DNA from: Psilocybe azurescens
Taxonomy: Eukaryota; Basidiomycota; Agaricomycetes; Agaricales; Agrocybaceae
NCBI GenBank assembly: GCA_023853785.1
Contig: JAJIRX010000574.1
Coordinates: 1 to 64,000, forward strand
Direction of reading: 5' to 3'
Length of the DNA: 64,000 bases
The translations under genes were made by a program, and so were the position numbers. The notes below the pieces were generated by a model. The model was not told the origin of the DNA, ran no database searches, and worked only from the letters and a program-made list of their open reading frames with translations. Positions within the stretch are counted from its first letter, which is position 1; every line of letters starts with the position of its first letter. Of this stretch, positions 48,301-59,450 are shown one piece after another.

Positions 48301-49647
48301 AAGTGTCCATAACACAATCGGGTTGGTTATCCGGCGCAATAGATTGTAAATTTGATAAGCCGATGCCTTGAGTTCCAAATTTGAGAGACGGAAGAAGTCA
48401 AGCATTTGAGCTGAGAACAACGTGCAGACGTGGTAGAAGCTCGTCGGTACCAATCTGCTTGCCATTAGGTCAAGCGGCAGAATGTTTGCGCCCCGGCATG
48501 AACAAGAAACCATAGCCAAGTGGTGAAGGTCGTTAGTGTGAACAACACAAACATACGAGTTATTCAGACCATCAGCAGTGGGAATGCTTTCGGTAAAGGC
48601 TGTTGTCATATCGGCATCACTGACATGTAGTGCTTCGAGATAGTTAGGAATAAACTGCACATCGGCATCGGCATTTGTGACTTCTGTCGCGTCGTCGGGC
48701 TCCTCATCCGACACTGTTTTGTCTTGTACTCGCGTCCGAATTGTTTTGCAATGACTGCATGTAGTGATCGAACTCTTGGTCGTTCCAGCTATAGTCTGCT
48801 GGTGGTGGTTCACTCTCCCATTCTTGCTGGTGAGTACCAGTACTATTTGCATTGTTTGATGCCGATGCTGATGCCGGTCCGGATGCCGATACCGGTTCCT
48901 TGCTCTCAAATCCTGCACCCTGTTGCTGGAGTTCTACCTGCTCCCGCTCATCTTTGGGCCGCTCAATGGATTCTAAATATCTTCTCTGAAATTCGAGAGC
49001 TGCACAGAGAGGATTGCCGTTGTGATGGGGTATTAGTAGGTAATTTCCAACTTCCCAAAGCTCGGCTTTGCGGAAATGGGAACCTGTCCACCGTTGAATT
49101 CTGTGCATAGGATTGTCTTGGTGTGTCTCACGCATGCAAGATCTACATAGCATTGTAGGCATACTGCAGTCCTGACAACGCCATACGGCCCGGAGCTTTG
49201 AAGCACAATGAATGCACTCAGAAAGCTCAGGTCGGAGTGATTCCCGGCTGAGCAATGCCCCCAGTAAATCATTTACTCTTTCGACAAACTGCAATATATA
49301 ATCTCGTTGTGTCTTTTATTTGATCAGAGCATGAATTAAATGAATGTATATAAACCAGTCTGACCTTCCGTGTTTTTGGTTCTAGAACAGAGTCATCCAC
49401 ATCCAAGTCCATGTTGTGAAATGGATTGTCTTTGTTCTCTGGAACCATGTCAATTGGTGCTGAAGGCCCAGCAGTAGGTTCTGTCGCTTCACATTCAAGT
49501 GCAACTGCATACTTTTTGTCTTGACTCACCCATTCCGTGTGACAGTTTTCCTTGTTTCATATGTAATAGCGGCAGCGGCCTCAACATCACCTTCACGCAA
49601 TATATTTCTGCGTGCCTCGTTCTTGTTTTTGTCGTTGAGAGGGCATT
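45389..49647 (-). CDS. KDZ (Kyakuja-Dileera-Zisupton) family transposase
   Basis: This is the DDE-type transposase of basidiomycete KDZ elements. Order from the N-terminus: a leader with AAAAITYETRKTVTRNG; a CxC2-like cysteine cluster with ECIHCASKLRAVWRCQDC, MLCRSCMRETH and MHRIQRWTG (49300-49080); VVHTNDLHHLAMVSCSCRGA and LLRRIT before an intron-rich AT stretch. Then comes the catalytic core KWAGFAGHN, ANYCPACPQVGVNLPDNWKD and VADGNFKADHV (first Asp), VIYDIICQYFIYLLQRI (second Asp) with FHVHAHKDECFFCYAP, and EILESLWSNLNPIS (Glu). The C-terminal helices include LNRIR-type repeats, RVHWLRSRAQFKRWDEEKTL, SYEMQWTVAYFINKSRWW and a final HRQSDLWHQLAIIADQS ending at 45389. Many frameshifts occur, e.g. 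near 45505, 46950 and 48720. The start is tentative (ATG at 49647). A GAAAA tract lies in an intron. Confidence 0.9.
48171..48208. repeat. GAAAA simple repeat
   Basis: About seven copies of a GAAAA-type pentamer lie inside the intron-rich part of the KDZ gene, followed at 48265-48300 by related AAAGGAAAAG words. Confidence 0.8.
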
Positions 49648-49833
49648 GTGAGAGAGAGAAATCTGTTGTAAAATTGCATATGAAAATTTACCATATATAA
49701 CCGCATGATGGGTTATCAGGATCTAGACAATATCCGGTACTCTATTTGAAATAATATCTTGAAAATTTTCATCTGATTACAGCTTCCCTACAGACCTCTC
49801 TGTCGATTTGCGTACCACCCAGTTATTGCAAAT
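49648..49833. promoter_or_regulatory. bidirectional promoter of KDZ block
   Basis: Only 186 bp separate the start of the KDZ transposase (-) from the start of the partner gene (+). Both promoters must lie here, including a GAGAGAGA tract at 49650 and an AT-rich centre. Confidence 0.5.
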
Positions 49834-52748
49834 ATGGATGCTGCAACTATTGAACATCCTCCTACCCCAACAAACATATCTTCCAATCAGGGGGACCCCA
49901 AGGATGTGAACGACGATATCGGTCCAATACCAAATCCTGTCACTCCCAATGTCCTTGTCCGCCCAGATCGCCGTCAAGTAGTGTATAACATGGAAGAGCG
50001 GAAAGTGCTTGATGCCCATAAAGAAAGGTATCTCACATCAAAATCGGTGGAGGAACGTAAAAGTGTGGCAATGACATACATTCTGCCCGCTATATTTCAG
50101 TACTGGGATAGCATAGGCCAGGATATTGGAGACTCACAAACACAAACAAAAGTACATCAAGCTTTTGTTTTATTCCGAAAGTTAAAGTTTAAATGTTCTA
50201 AAAATACATTTGGGCGCCTGTTTGGTACTGTCAACATTATATAGAAGCTAGTTGCTTGGATGCAAAACACATGGCGTGGAACTAAAGTTGTAGAAACTGT
50301 AATTTTTGGGGGTGCCAATGAAAAGGACTGAAGTTTTATGGCGCACACGCAAGAACGATGTTTTTGCAGAGATCGCAAGTCTAATGGGACTTGATTCTGC
50401 ATCCACTCAAACACCTAATTGGTTTGACTTTCGTATGAAAGCCCTGGGAAACATATTACAACGCATGTCAGCATTACAGCGGGAACAATTAGACAGACAA
50501 GGTTCAGAGATTGTGTCCGCAGAAAATCAAGACAATGACAGAAAACAACAGTCAGTAACATCCTTCTATGTGGGCCGGCTGAATCAAAGTGTCAAACAGG
50601 CTCGCCAAAAAAATGCCATTTCACAGTTCTCAAAACACGCAAAAAGGTCACTGGAACGAGATGGGGGTCTTATCCCTATCATTTGTGGCGTACACAGACT
50701 CGTCAGGCAAGCTTGTCGTCCAAGTGTAAGCAAATTTCTCCAATTTCCGACCAGCTCCCAAGCCCAGCACCGGCATTCTTTGTTCTTATCAAAGTTTTAT
50801 AGCCTTGATCAGATGGCTGAACTTATGGAGGTCGATGCCCCTCTATTTGAAAGTCAGTATAGGCCTCAGGTACATCAAATGAAGCTCTATGTCATGGAAT
50901 ATATAAACAAAATCAAGAAGATCTTGAATCCCGGACCGACGTCATTGGCGCCAAACGGCACCAGCAATGATGTCCAGAACCTTACTCTGCAATTCGACCA
51001 GAACAGATTCCCAATCCTGCCTCAGGGATTGGACACAAAATCAGGCAACCTGCCTGTCAAGAAAGAACTTGATGAGATGATTCAGAAATATTTTGCGAAA
51101 CATTACAGTGCGTCTACCTGATGGTCCGGCCAGCATTTCTAATCTGAAAATTCAAATAGAGCTAGCAACAAATGGTCGAAGCAAACATGTCCCGTACAAA
51201 CAACTGCAGGAAAATCAGGAACGGTTTATACTTCTGGAATATCTCCCCACGGATTTGCTATCAAAGACCCTCACGACCTGACATTGCCTAACTTAATATC
51301 ACTTATAGACCACATTTTGGGGAGACAGGAAACACATCCCATAAGCCATGTGTTTCGCTTCTCTATTGTCAATGCCAAACAAAAAGGTTATGAACCCATC
51401 CGGACACATTATCTGGATGACAGTCAGCAAGAAGAGTCCGGCGCCCGATGCCGATGCCGATGCAAGTCCGTCTGCTGCAGGCTCACAAAAACCAAAACCT
51501 TCCACACAAAAAAGGCAAACGCAAGGCTCAGAATACGGATGGGCAAAATGTTTTCAGGATCGGAGATGGCCTCTTACAAATGAGTCCCGCTCCGCAGTCC
51601 GAGCCAGACATACCGGCACACATACCCCCTCGCTGCCGATAAAGGCAAAGAGAAAGCCATTGGACTAGATCCAGATGTTGTGGATCATGGTGAACAATGG
51701 GATCTGGACCTTATGGGTGTTCCACCCACATTCTTTCATCTACCAGAGGTTAGTCCGGCCAACGACATCCACGGTGGGCATAAACACCTGAATCCATGGG
51801 ACTGGGGAACAAATGTGGAACCTTATCATGAATTAAGTTACAATGCTTGCCAAACAGTTTCAGATCCTTTCACCGCTGGGCCATCCAATGCCGAAATACC
51901 TTTAGGACCATTGAATGCCAATCCCGACGACAGACTTGATAACATGGCATATATCAGAAATTTCAGTGACAGCCAAAACATGTTTTACAACAGTCAGACA
52001 GTGTTTGGTAACGAAAACTCCAACCTCTACTGACTTCAGAACACACAGGGACATGCCTTCATGTCGAATTTAAATGACAATAGCGACGGCATTTTGAACC
52101 CCATTGCCGCCCCCTTTCCCGTCCCGGACTATGATGAACAACACGCTGGTGGTACATGGTTCTGACAATGTCAATTCACCATTAATGTACATTGAGTCGC
52201 ATATTAAACCCCCAAGAACTAAAAGAAAGTCAAGAATTGTGGTCCCTATTCCATCATCATCCGTTGTCACAGAAGTTCCGGCTTCCCAACTTTGTCGACG
52301 ATATAGCAGAGCCAATGATCAGGGGCGGGCTCCGGTGCCGGCGCCGTATCTCAAATCACTACACGACTTGACCAGAAAGAACTATGTCTCAGCACTGAAG
52401 ACTCAATTGCTATCCCTGCTAACATAAAAGCCAGACCATCCACTGGGACAGAACGCAGCGCTGAACACTTGATTGGTATGCCTGCTTACATGGAAGCCAG
52501 ATCATTGATCAAGGTGGAACCTGGTGCCGGTGCCGGTATCGTGTCTCATATCTCCAGGAGTGAAACATTGCATGCCATGGGATCTACCTCTCGCGGCTGG
52601 TCTCAACACCGAAGACACTATAGCTTTGCCTGCTGTCAGTACAAAGAGGGCAGTCCGGACTTTGGACACGTTGGCATTACTTGAATCCGAGTCCGATAGA
52701 CTACGGGTCAGTGGCCCGCGTAAACGCATACATAGGATCAGGGAATAG
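49834..52748 (+). CDS. KDZ-linked partner protein, unknown function
   Basis: The ATG at 49834 opens MDAATIEHPPTPTNISSN; VLVRPDRRQVVYNMEERKVL follows, then YILPAIFQYWDSIGQDIG, an intron, and WMQNTWRGTKVVETVIFGG. After a frameshift in a G run (50308-50312) it reads KRTEVLWRTRKNDVFAEIAS, GLDSA, ALGNILQRMSALQREQLDRQ, and then LYVMEYINKIKKILNPG with FPILPQGLD. Later parts are Ser/Pro-rich and low in similarity, ending at 52748 with GPRKRIHRIRE. I know similar unnamed proteins beside KDZ transposases in mushroom genomes, but no domain is assigned. The divergent pairing with the transposase suggests a co-expressed accessory factor. The C-terminal boundary is uncertain because of repeated frame changes after 51120. 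Confidence 0.6.
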
Positions 52749-52914
52749 TGTCACATCTCCTGTAGAGACAAGAAAACATAGAGACAAGAAAACATAGTTA
52801 TATTTTACAGATATAAACTCCTACTATGTATATTATAACAAACAAAAACCTGTGCGAAACTACACTGGAGCATATGTTACAACCAAAAAAAAACACGCCA
52901 GCAATTTTATCTGA

Positions 52915-55589
52915 CTACTTGGCGTCCATGTCGTCCCCGCTGTTGTGGTCAACCAAGGTGCTTCGGTGACTGAGAGGGCTCACAGGTGTGGGCCTCCTCA
53001 TAATCACCACCACTGTTTGGGAATTGCCAGTTGATGTCGACGGGGCAGAATCGGCGCCAGAGCGGGAAGCAAGTGGCGGCCAGGAACAGTAGCCCTCGGA
53101 GCTGGACGTCACTATTGGAAGCGATGGCTGCGATCCGACCGATGATTGTGCTGGGGTGCTGTGCTCTCTCGCGAGGGGGCAACTTTGGCTGCTGGTTGTC
53201 ATCTGTTTGCATTTCGTCAAAGCCTGTGAATGTCGTTTCTGGCGGGGGACCTTCCTGTTGCCCCATGTCAACATCCTCAATTGCTGAAGCGGGCACTGTA
53301 GCGGGACCTGGATTGTAGCACCAAATGACGGCGCCAGTGACATTGTGATAAATACAGCCGTGACTTGGACAGTTGGGATCAAACTTACGATGAAGGTACA
53401 TGTCTGGGATTAATGCAGGACAGACGGATTCCTCGCGGAACTGATGATGGAATGTCCGTTCGCGAAAGTGATGGGAGGCAAAGGAACAACTGGCATGGAC
53501 TCCGGCAGCGGTAATGGTGGCGTGTGCGGTTGGTCCAACACACAGTTCCAATGCTGTTGGGTGAGTCATAGTATCGGGCATGATTTGCATAGAGGGGGGG
53601 AAGACTTTGAGGCTCGACTGTTTCCGCGACTGTTTCCGATGGCGGAGTAGTGACAAGTGGTGAATGTGGATGCTGGTCAATGACAGTTGTTGCTGCACTG
53701 CTGGAATTTACTCCAGACCCAGAATTGGCAGCACTTAAAGTGGTGGCCATCCGAGCTGAAGGCACTTGTCTCTGTAGCCTGGCTACAAGACCCTCCAGCT
53801 CTGCGACAGCGTTGCAGAGGTCCCCAATTTTGTTGTCAAACTTTTGAATGACATCTGCATTTTTACGGACTTGCTCCCGGGCCTTGTCCGTTGCCTTTTG
53901 TGGCGGGCCACCTCCTCCTCCAACTTCTCAATGCGATCTTCAAGCTGCGGCACAATGTTGTCCAAAGCCCTCCAGTGCTCAATGTCTTCTGCAGTGATAT
54001 CTAAGAATACTTTAGCTTTTTGATTTCCATACAAACAAGGGAATAACTTACCTGCCAAGGCCGTGTTGAAAGCGATCCTGGACACTCCATCCATCCTTGC
54101 TCTCTTTGTGGCCGGCATTTCTGCCGCCCCCTTCCCTCCGCTTGCATTGCGTTCCCTTCCCCTTCCCCTTCCCCTTCCCTTGTCCTTCTTCCCATCATTT
54201 TTGAGTCCCGTCTGACATGCTGTATGAGTTAGGGCACAGTAAAAGCACGACCCACCACTCTTACAACCTTCTACCTGCATGCAGTCCAGTTTTCTCTTCT
54301 TGCATTGCAGGCACATCACCACGTAGGCACAATTGGAGCGTTTGGGGGTGGGCGCGTTGGCCGGTCCGCCGCCGTGCTGCACAGTCTCCAGGATCCAGGT
54401 AGCACCTTTGTGACATGAGGATTGTCGTCGTCCTCGTCGTCCTCATCCTCGTTGTTTTCACTGGGGTCATTGCCTTTGTCATCCTCACCCTCAGCATCGT
54501 CGTCTTCATCTTCCTCCTCCATTGGCTTGATGGACCTTTTGCACTTTTTCCCGGTGCTGCGCTCTGATGCCGGCTTCGTATTCCCCAAAAGAATATCATG
54601 GCCGGAGTCCGGCGCCATTGTGCATTTCCTTGTCCTCTCCCACTGAATGAAGCACCTGCGATGCCCTTTTGACGTTCGGCGTGATCGTCATCCTGGACAG
54701 CTCAATGGAGGGAGGATGGATTCGTTGGAGAGCTGTTGGGCAGAGTGGGGAAGCTATGTGACAGAAAGTGTGTGATGACGCTGGTTCAGGCATATCAAAT
54801 ATTTGCAATGCTAGTAGGTGATGGCGCATACCAGTGGACAAGGCCGGGATGTTACCCCAGACTTGCATAGTCTTTGATTTTGGCCAGGGCTTTGACCCCG
54901 AGGCTTTCTGCGGCCCCTTTGATCCTGAGGCCTCCTGTGGCCCTGGCCTCGTTGCTTTGGATTTGATTGGGTTGGTATTGGGCTGCATTACCTGAGCCAC
55001 GCAGGGCAAACCGGGACTGGGATCAGGACGGCAGATGCCCCTGCCATCTCGCCCCCGCTCCTTCTTTCCGTACCCACACCGTGTCCGACACCCGCTCTCG
55101 CTGCGCTCCTATTCTTCTCGACTCTTGTTCCTCCTTGAACCACCTCCCGTGACTGGCTTGTGCCCTCTTTTGTTTCTCGCCCTCCATACCGCCTCCTGCA
55201 CTCTCTGCTGCGTATCCAGTTTCTGCATGTTGTTGTTCCTTGGGTTTGGCACGATTTTTGTACTTTGCCTCAAATTGGGCAGGGTTGAAATTGGGGTTTG
55301 CGTGTATACTATAGTATTTGTACACAGGGGTCCAGAAGAACAGGTGGCGGTGGGCTTCAATTGTCTCCTTGAACAGGCCGTCCTCCTCAACAATCAAAAC
55401 ATTTCTCTATATCTTTAGTCAGAATATTTTTATCATCAACACGGCAAATGCACTTACCAAACTTGCCTTCTGTGCCTTAAAAACCTCCAGGATATTGCCG
55501 TTTTCGCACCTTTCTGGATCAAGTTTTCAAGATGCAACATACAGCCAACAAGAGCATCAGAATTTCGCGAAGATCGTGTTGTTGGACAT
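52915..55589 (-). CDS. KDZ-block Zn2Cys6-like protein with coiled coil
   Basis: The N-terminal exons (55589-55020) contain LFKETIEAHRHLFFWTPVYK and NPNFNPAQFEAKYKN, then a Lys/Ser-rich basic part. A strongly acidic run of Asp/Glu (54580-54420) follows. Next is a cysteine cluster, CLQCKKRKLDCMQ with CKSGGSCFYCALTHTAC (about 54320-54210). Its spacing C-x2-C-x6-C-x11-C-x2-C-x6-C is that of Gal4-type binuclear zinc clusters. Then come Lys/Gly/Arg repeats (GRGRGRGRERN) and a coiled coil VPQLEDRIEKLEEEVARHKR, as in Gal4-type dimers. The C-terminal third is Pro/Ser/Thr-rich. At least three frameshifts are present. Tail end 52915 and start 55589 are best guesses. It is probably a DNA-binding regulator carried by the element. 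Confidence 0.6.
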
Positions 55590-55816
55590 GTTTTGCTTTG
55601 AAAGTAGTAAGCTAGTAAGTGGGAGGCGGGTTTTGGATGCGAAAGTTGGCGGATCGGCACAGGGAGGTTTCGGTAATTGAAGGGCGCAAAAAATGCAATG
55701 ATGGTAAACATCAACCTGCCATCAATATGCCAAATAGGTATCAATACTGCAGCCACAAACACGTTGTAGCCCCTAAACACTCAGTGTTCGAATCGCTGAC
55801 TTGCTTTTGAACCACC

Positions 55817-56632
55817 ATGCCTAATCCTGAGACACATACATCTGCAGTCCCAGAGGGCTATGCTCTGATCCCTCAGTCAGCACAAAGGAAAGATGGATAC
55901 CTTGTCCTGTAATTCATACTTCCCGATCTCCTCCTGTCCCTTCAGGCACATCATGAGAAAAGAAACATGGAGACGACTATAGCAGAACGCAAAGTAAGTG
56001 CATTTGTATTAAACATGATCTTGCCCCTAGAGCTGCTCCAATGCCGGCTCCGTTCCGACGTTTGTGGTAACATATAATCCGGCTCCCGGTCCGGCCATAC
56101 TCCGCTTCTTTGTCCGATGCTAATGTATATATATTTTGTTTCATCAGAGCTCTCAGGTGCTTAATTGGCCGTTCATTGAAATTGCAGAGGAACACATCAA
56201 GGTTCCACCAAATCCTGTAAGTCCAAAATCTGTATTTGATCGGCATTGTCCTAACGTTTATAAGGATTTGAGCAATGAGGAATGCCTCAATATTCATGCC
56301 GAAGTCATTGCAACCACAACCCGGCTCGGAGCCTCCTACAAGGATGCAGCAAATTGCCTGCATCTGGCTGAAGTCACAAAGTTGAAAGCCGTGGATCTTC
56401 ACAAAAAGGTCTTGCTAATGAGTCAGAGTGCATGCAAAATGCTCTAATCGAATTTGAAAGAAAATATCAGGATAATGTGCATACCGACATGAGTGCAGTG
56501 GCCGGGGATGTCGGTATTGGAGGATCGGACACAGCACGGTCTGGCCAGAACGCAACTGGTGCTCCGGAATGCGATAATTCGGGCAAAGGCAAGAGCAAGG
56601 GCAAAGGCAAGGCCCGGATGGTCTACGAATAG
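55817..56632 (+). CDS. small KDZ-block protein, unknown function
   Basis: The ATG at 55817 reads MPNPETHTSAVPEGYALIPQ, a short 42-nt GT-AG intron (about 55905-55946) removes an in-frame stop, then HHEKRNMETTIAERK ends at a GTAAGT donor near 55992. The next exon runs SSQVLNWPFIEIAEEHIKVP, CPNVYKDLSNEECLNIHAEV and RLGASYKDAANCLHLAEVTK. After a frame change near 56430 it reads ALIEFERKYQDNVHTDM and a Gly/Lys-rich tail GKGKSKGKGKARMVYE ending at 56632. About 190 residues. No family known to me; helical and basic at the end. Confidence 0.55.
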
Positions 56633-57551
56633 TTAAATATTCTTTCTATCTGTTTTTATGTATAAAAATACATCTCATACAAGGAGAATACCACTCAATG
56701 GAACTCAGGTGCTTCGAAGCCCAAGAGATTTGCAATGCTGCTGTGCCGGAATTGGGTCGGACACGGCATTTGTACTGACTTTCCGTTTGCTTTAATTCTA
56801 CCACACACTGCCTTCATTCAGGACAGTAGTGAGATATTCATGTCTGGTCCGTGCTCAAGAATTTTGTTTGAAGCACCTGAGCATGAATGACAAAGATGAC
56901 TCTCATTTTTGCCTTAGCGCAAACGGGTATTTTGAAACATACAGGACAAGAATGCCGTGTCTGCCCCGCGCCCATGGATACAAATGGGCATTTTCAAACC
57001 ATGCGGGAAGTGAAAAATGCTATGCAATAAATGAGATTGTTAATGTCCACTCGTGTCCTGGTCCCGTGCTGTCCCGCGCCCGTCCCAACCCGTTGACATG
57101 AATTCTTCCTCCTTTAATTTTTGTCTTACAGACTATGGAATATCAGTCATTCTCAGGTGTTACACATGCAAGTAAACATTTCGGGTCGGACATGGGCCAG
57201 AACACTCATTTCGGACATGGGTCAGAGAGGCAATTTTACTACTTTTGACCGAATGGGAGACAGAACAAGTATAATTTCATGCATTTTGTAAATTTAGTGC
57301 AATCCATCCTAAAATGGGACATAAAATGAGAAAGCCGACGTCCGACCCGGTCCTGACCCGGTCCTGACCTGACCAGCGGAATGTGCAAACCATCCAATCC
57401 TTTCATGTGAGGGATAAATGGGGCATGTATCTATCAAGTGGTCAGATTGCCTCCATTCACTGGCCCATACAATATGGTACAGTGTGGATTACCATTTAAA
57501 GATAGGGCACATTCAGCGGCTCAAAGGAATTATTGAATCCATATGAAATGC
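56633..57551. other. right flank of KDZ block
   Basis: No gene is supported. It holds copies of TCGGACATGGG (57187 and 57211 areas) and GACCCGGTCCTGACCCGG (about 57345), resembling the CCGG words at the left side. The ORF at 56829-57101 lacks a recognisable protein. Confidence 0.45.
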
Positions 57552-57558
57552 TACATTG

Positions 57559-59270
57559 TAACTGTACTTTGTATCATATACTATACTACAGTGTAACATC
57601 AGTATGTGCACATGTGAATATAAGTCTGAAGTCATAATAAAGAACTAGCTCATCTACAAATCTTGCTCACTATCCAGCAGACAAGACCTCCAAACCCTGA
57701 AACAAAAAACAGCACCACCAAAAAGCAGAATAGCTGCTACCAACAGCTTAAACAAAGGATCTCCAGAAAGAAGACATTGGCCACAAACCCCAAACCCATC
57801 TGGACAAAGTACTGAAGGAATTGAATCCAACAACAACAAAGAACCACCAACATCACTATTTGACCTATTATCAACACTGGTGATAAATCAGGAAGACAAC
57901 AATATGGTTGAAACCAATGGAACCAAAAAAAAGAAATTGACATCAACAAGCCAACCACATTTAATGGAGACAGAACCAAGGTCAAAGCATTCCTGCAAGA
58001 ATGTTATGTTTACCTTGACATAAATTCGGACACCTACAACACTGAGAAGAAAAAGATAGCCTTCATTCTATCTTTTTGCAACAAAAAAGAAGCCAAACTA
58101 TGGAAAAAACAGTACTTGACCTCTAAAACCAAAGAAAACAAAACCATTGAATGGGACACCTTCAGAACATTCTTAGACAAGTTCAATGAAGTCTTCACAC
58201 CAGTGGATGAGACCAGATCAGCAATGAACAAAATCTATAGACTTCGACAGACACCTGAAGTAGAGGTGGAAACCATTATCACCAAGTTCAAACTATTGGT
58301 TGGACAAGCAAATCTAGGAATGGAAACAGACTCAGACCATGCTCATCTTATAGGCCTATTCCAAAAGGTTCTCTTACCTTCACTCACCAACAAAATCATG
58401 CACTCTGATGATTTCCCAAGAACAATCCAAGGATGGTACAAAAAGCGATACAGTTTGACACCAACTTTAGGCTGGCTCAAACCTTTAGAGATGAAACCAA
58501 AACCAGGAGAAAGATAGTACAATGGAACAACTATCCAAGAAACACCAGAGACTCTAGCACCTCCAACAAAATGGACACCAACACTATGACAGCAGAGGAA
58601 CAAACTGAATTAATCAAGAAAGGTGCCTGTTTCAGGTGCAGACAACAAGGGCATCTATCTCGAGATTGCCCACAAAAGGACCAATGAATCAGAACAGAAA
58701 CCAGGGACAACAGAACAAAAAATGGACCCCAAAGGAACTCCATGCCCATATTAGGAGCCTAAATAATGATGAAAGAGATGAGCTCACCAATCTTATGGTC
58801 AAGATGGGATTCAAAGAAAACAAGGGTTTTTAAAGAATAGAAATGGGATGATGTTGGTCTCTCCTTATATGAACATACAATCTGTACTTATGGCAACAAT
58901 TGAGAATAAAACCATACTTCTTCCAGTTTCATTTTCCATGAAGAAATAAAATAGTTCACAAATCATCAAAGCCTCTGCACTTCTAGACTCAGGAGTGGGA
59001 GGAAAATTCATTGACCAAAACTATGTATGAAAACTCAGACTGGAAACCCAACCTCTGGAAAAGTTAATCCAAGTCTATAACATGGACAGAACCCCAAACA
59101 AAAGAGGACCATTTCATCATTTATAAATCTAGACCTGAAAATCTGAAACCAAAGTCATAACCTTGCTGAACTCAGCATGTTCACTTTAAAGCTTAGTCAA
59201 TTTTTGGTCAATTCTTATTCAGCTGCTGCCAGAAGCCTCATAAGCAGGCAACCACCTGAAGTATAGAAAT
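57559..59270 (+). mobile_element. truncated Ty3/Gypsy remnant (gag and protease start)
   Basis: An LTR-like end with AATAAA (57639) and ATCTACA (about 57656) precedes a gag gene. Downstream of gag, ASALLDSGVGGKFIDQNYV is an aspartic protease start with D-S-G, then stops accumulate and no reverse transcriptase follows. The left half of the LTR may be the sequence TGTAACATACC at 41627-41769, split off by the KDZ insertion. Confidence 0.75.
57930..58687 (+). pseudogene. gag: gag of truncated Gypsy remnant
   Basis: This is a capsid-type protein: INKPTTFNGDRTKVKAFLQE, CYVYLDINSDTYNTEKKKIA, WDTFRTFLDKFNEVFTPVDE and YRLRQTPEVEVETIITKFKL. A CCHC knuckle CFRCRQQGHLSRDC follows near 58635. Frame changes occur in the A run at about 57935 and near 58440. 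A short downstream ORF (58636-58833) reads KWTPKELHAHIRSLNNDERD, typical of this gag type. Pol is missing beyond the protease start, so it is not autonomous. Confidence 0.8.
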
Positions 59271-59450
59271 AATGTTTTAAAAGGGAAGAAAAATATTCCG
59301 CCAATTGAAAGAATAAAAACAACTGAACTGAGAAAACAAAAAAATGATCAAGTAATGTACAGCATTAAAGCATCTCCCTTCCATCCGCCCAAGTACTACA
59401 AGCCGCCACGCAGCAGGCACCAATTATCGAGTTATCGAAATACCGATAAC
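59271..59450. other. gap between TE remnant and VPS35
   Basis: AT-rich sequence with no gene; it presumably holds the VPS35 3' UTR and the decayed end of the Gypsy remnant. Confidence 0.5.

Larger units (their letters stand above)
41770..57551. mobile_element. KDZ transposon block carrying about five genes
   Basis: Between two LTR-type sequences lies about 15.8 kb with a KDZ transposase and four further protein genes, none host-like. Terminal inverted repeats could not be identified with confidence. The only candidate target duplication is TACATTG (41762-41768 and 57552-57558), seven matching bases with a mismatch at the eighth. The block shares a distinct vocabulary of CCGG-containing words on both strands. 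Ends are therefore approximate. Confidence 0.6.

Noticed and set aside
41770..57551. Starship-type giant element
   Set aside because: No DUF3435 tyrosine recombinase seen; the transposase is clearly KDZ, and Starships are known from Pezizomycotina.
41770..57551. TET/JBP dioxygenase cargo expected in KDZ elements
   Set aside because: No H-x-D...H iron-binding pattern of that family was seen in any frame of the block.
57559..59270. Copia element
   Set aside because: Gag type, CCHC context and the order gag then D-S-G protease with no integrase before RT fit Ty3/Gypsy better.
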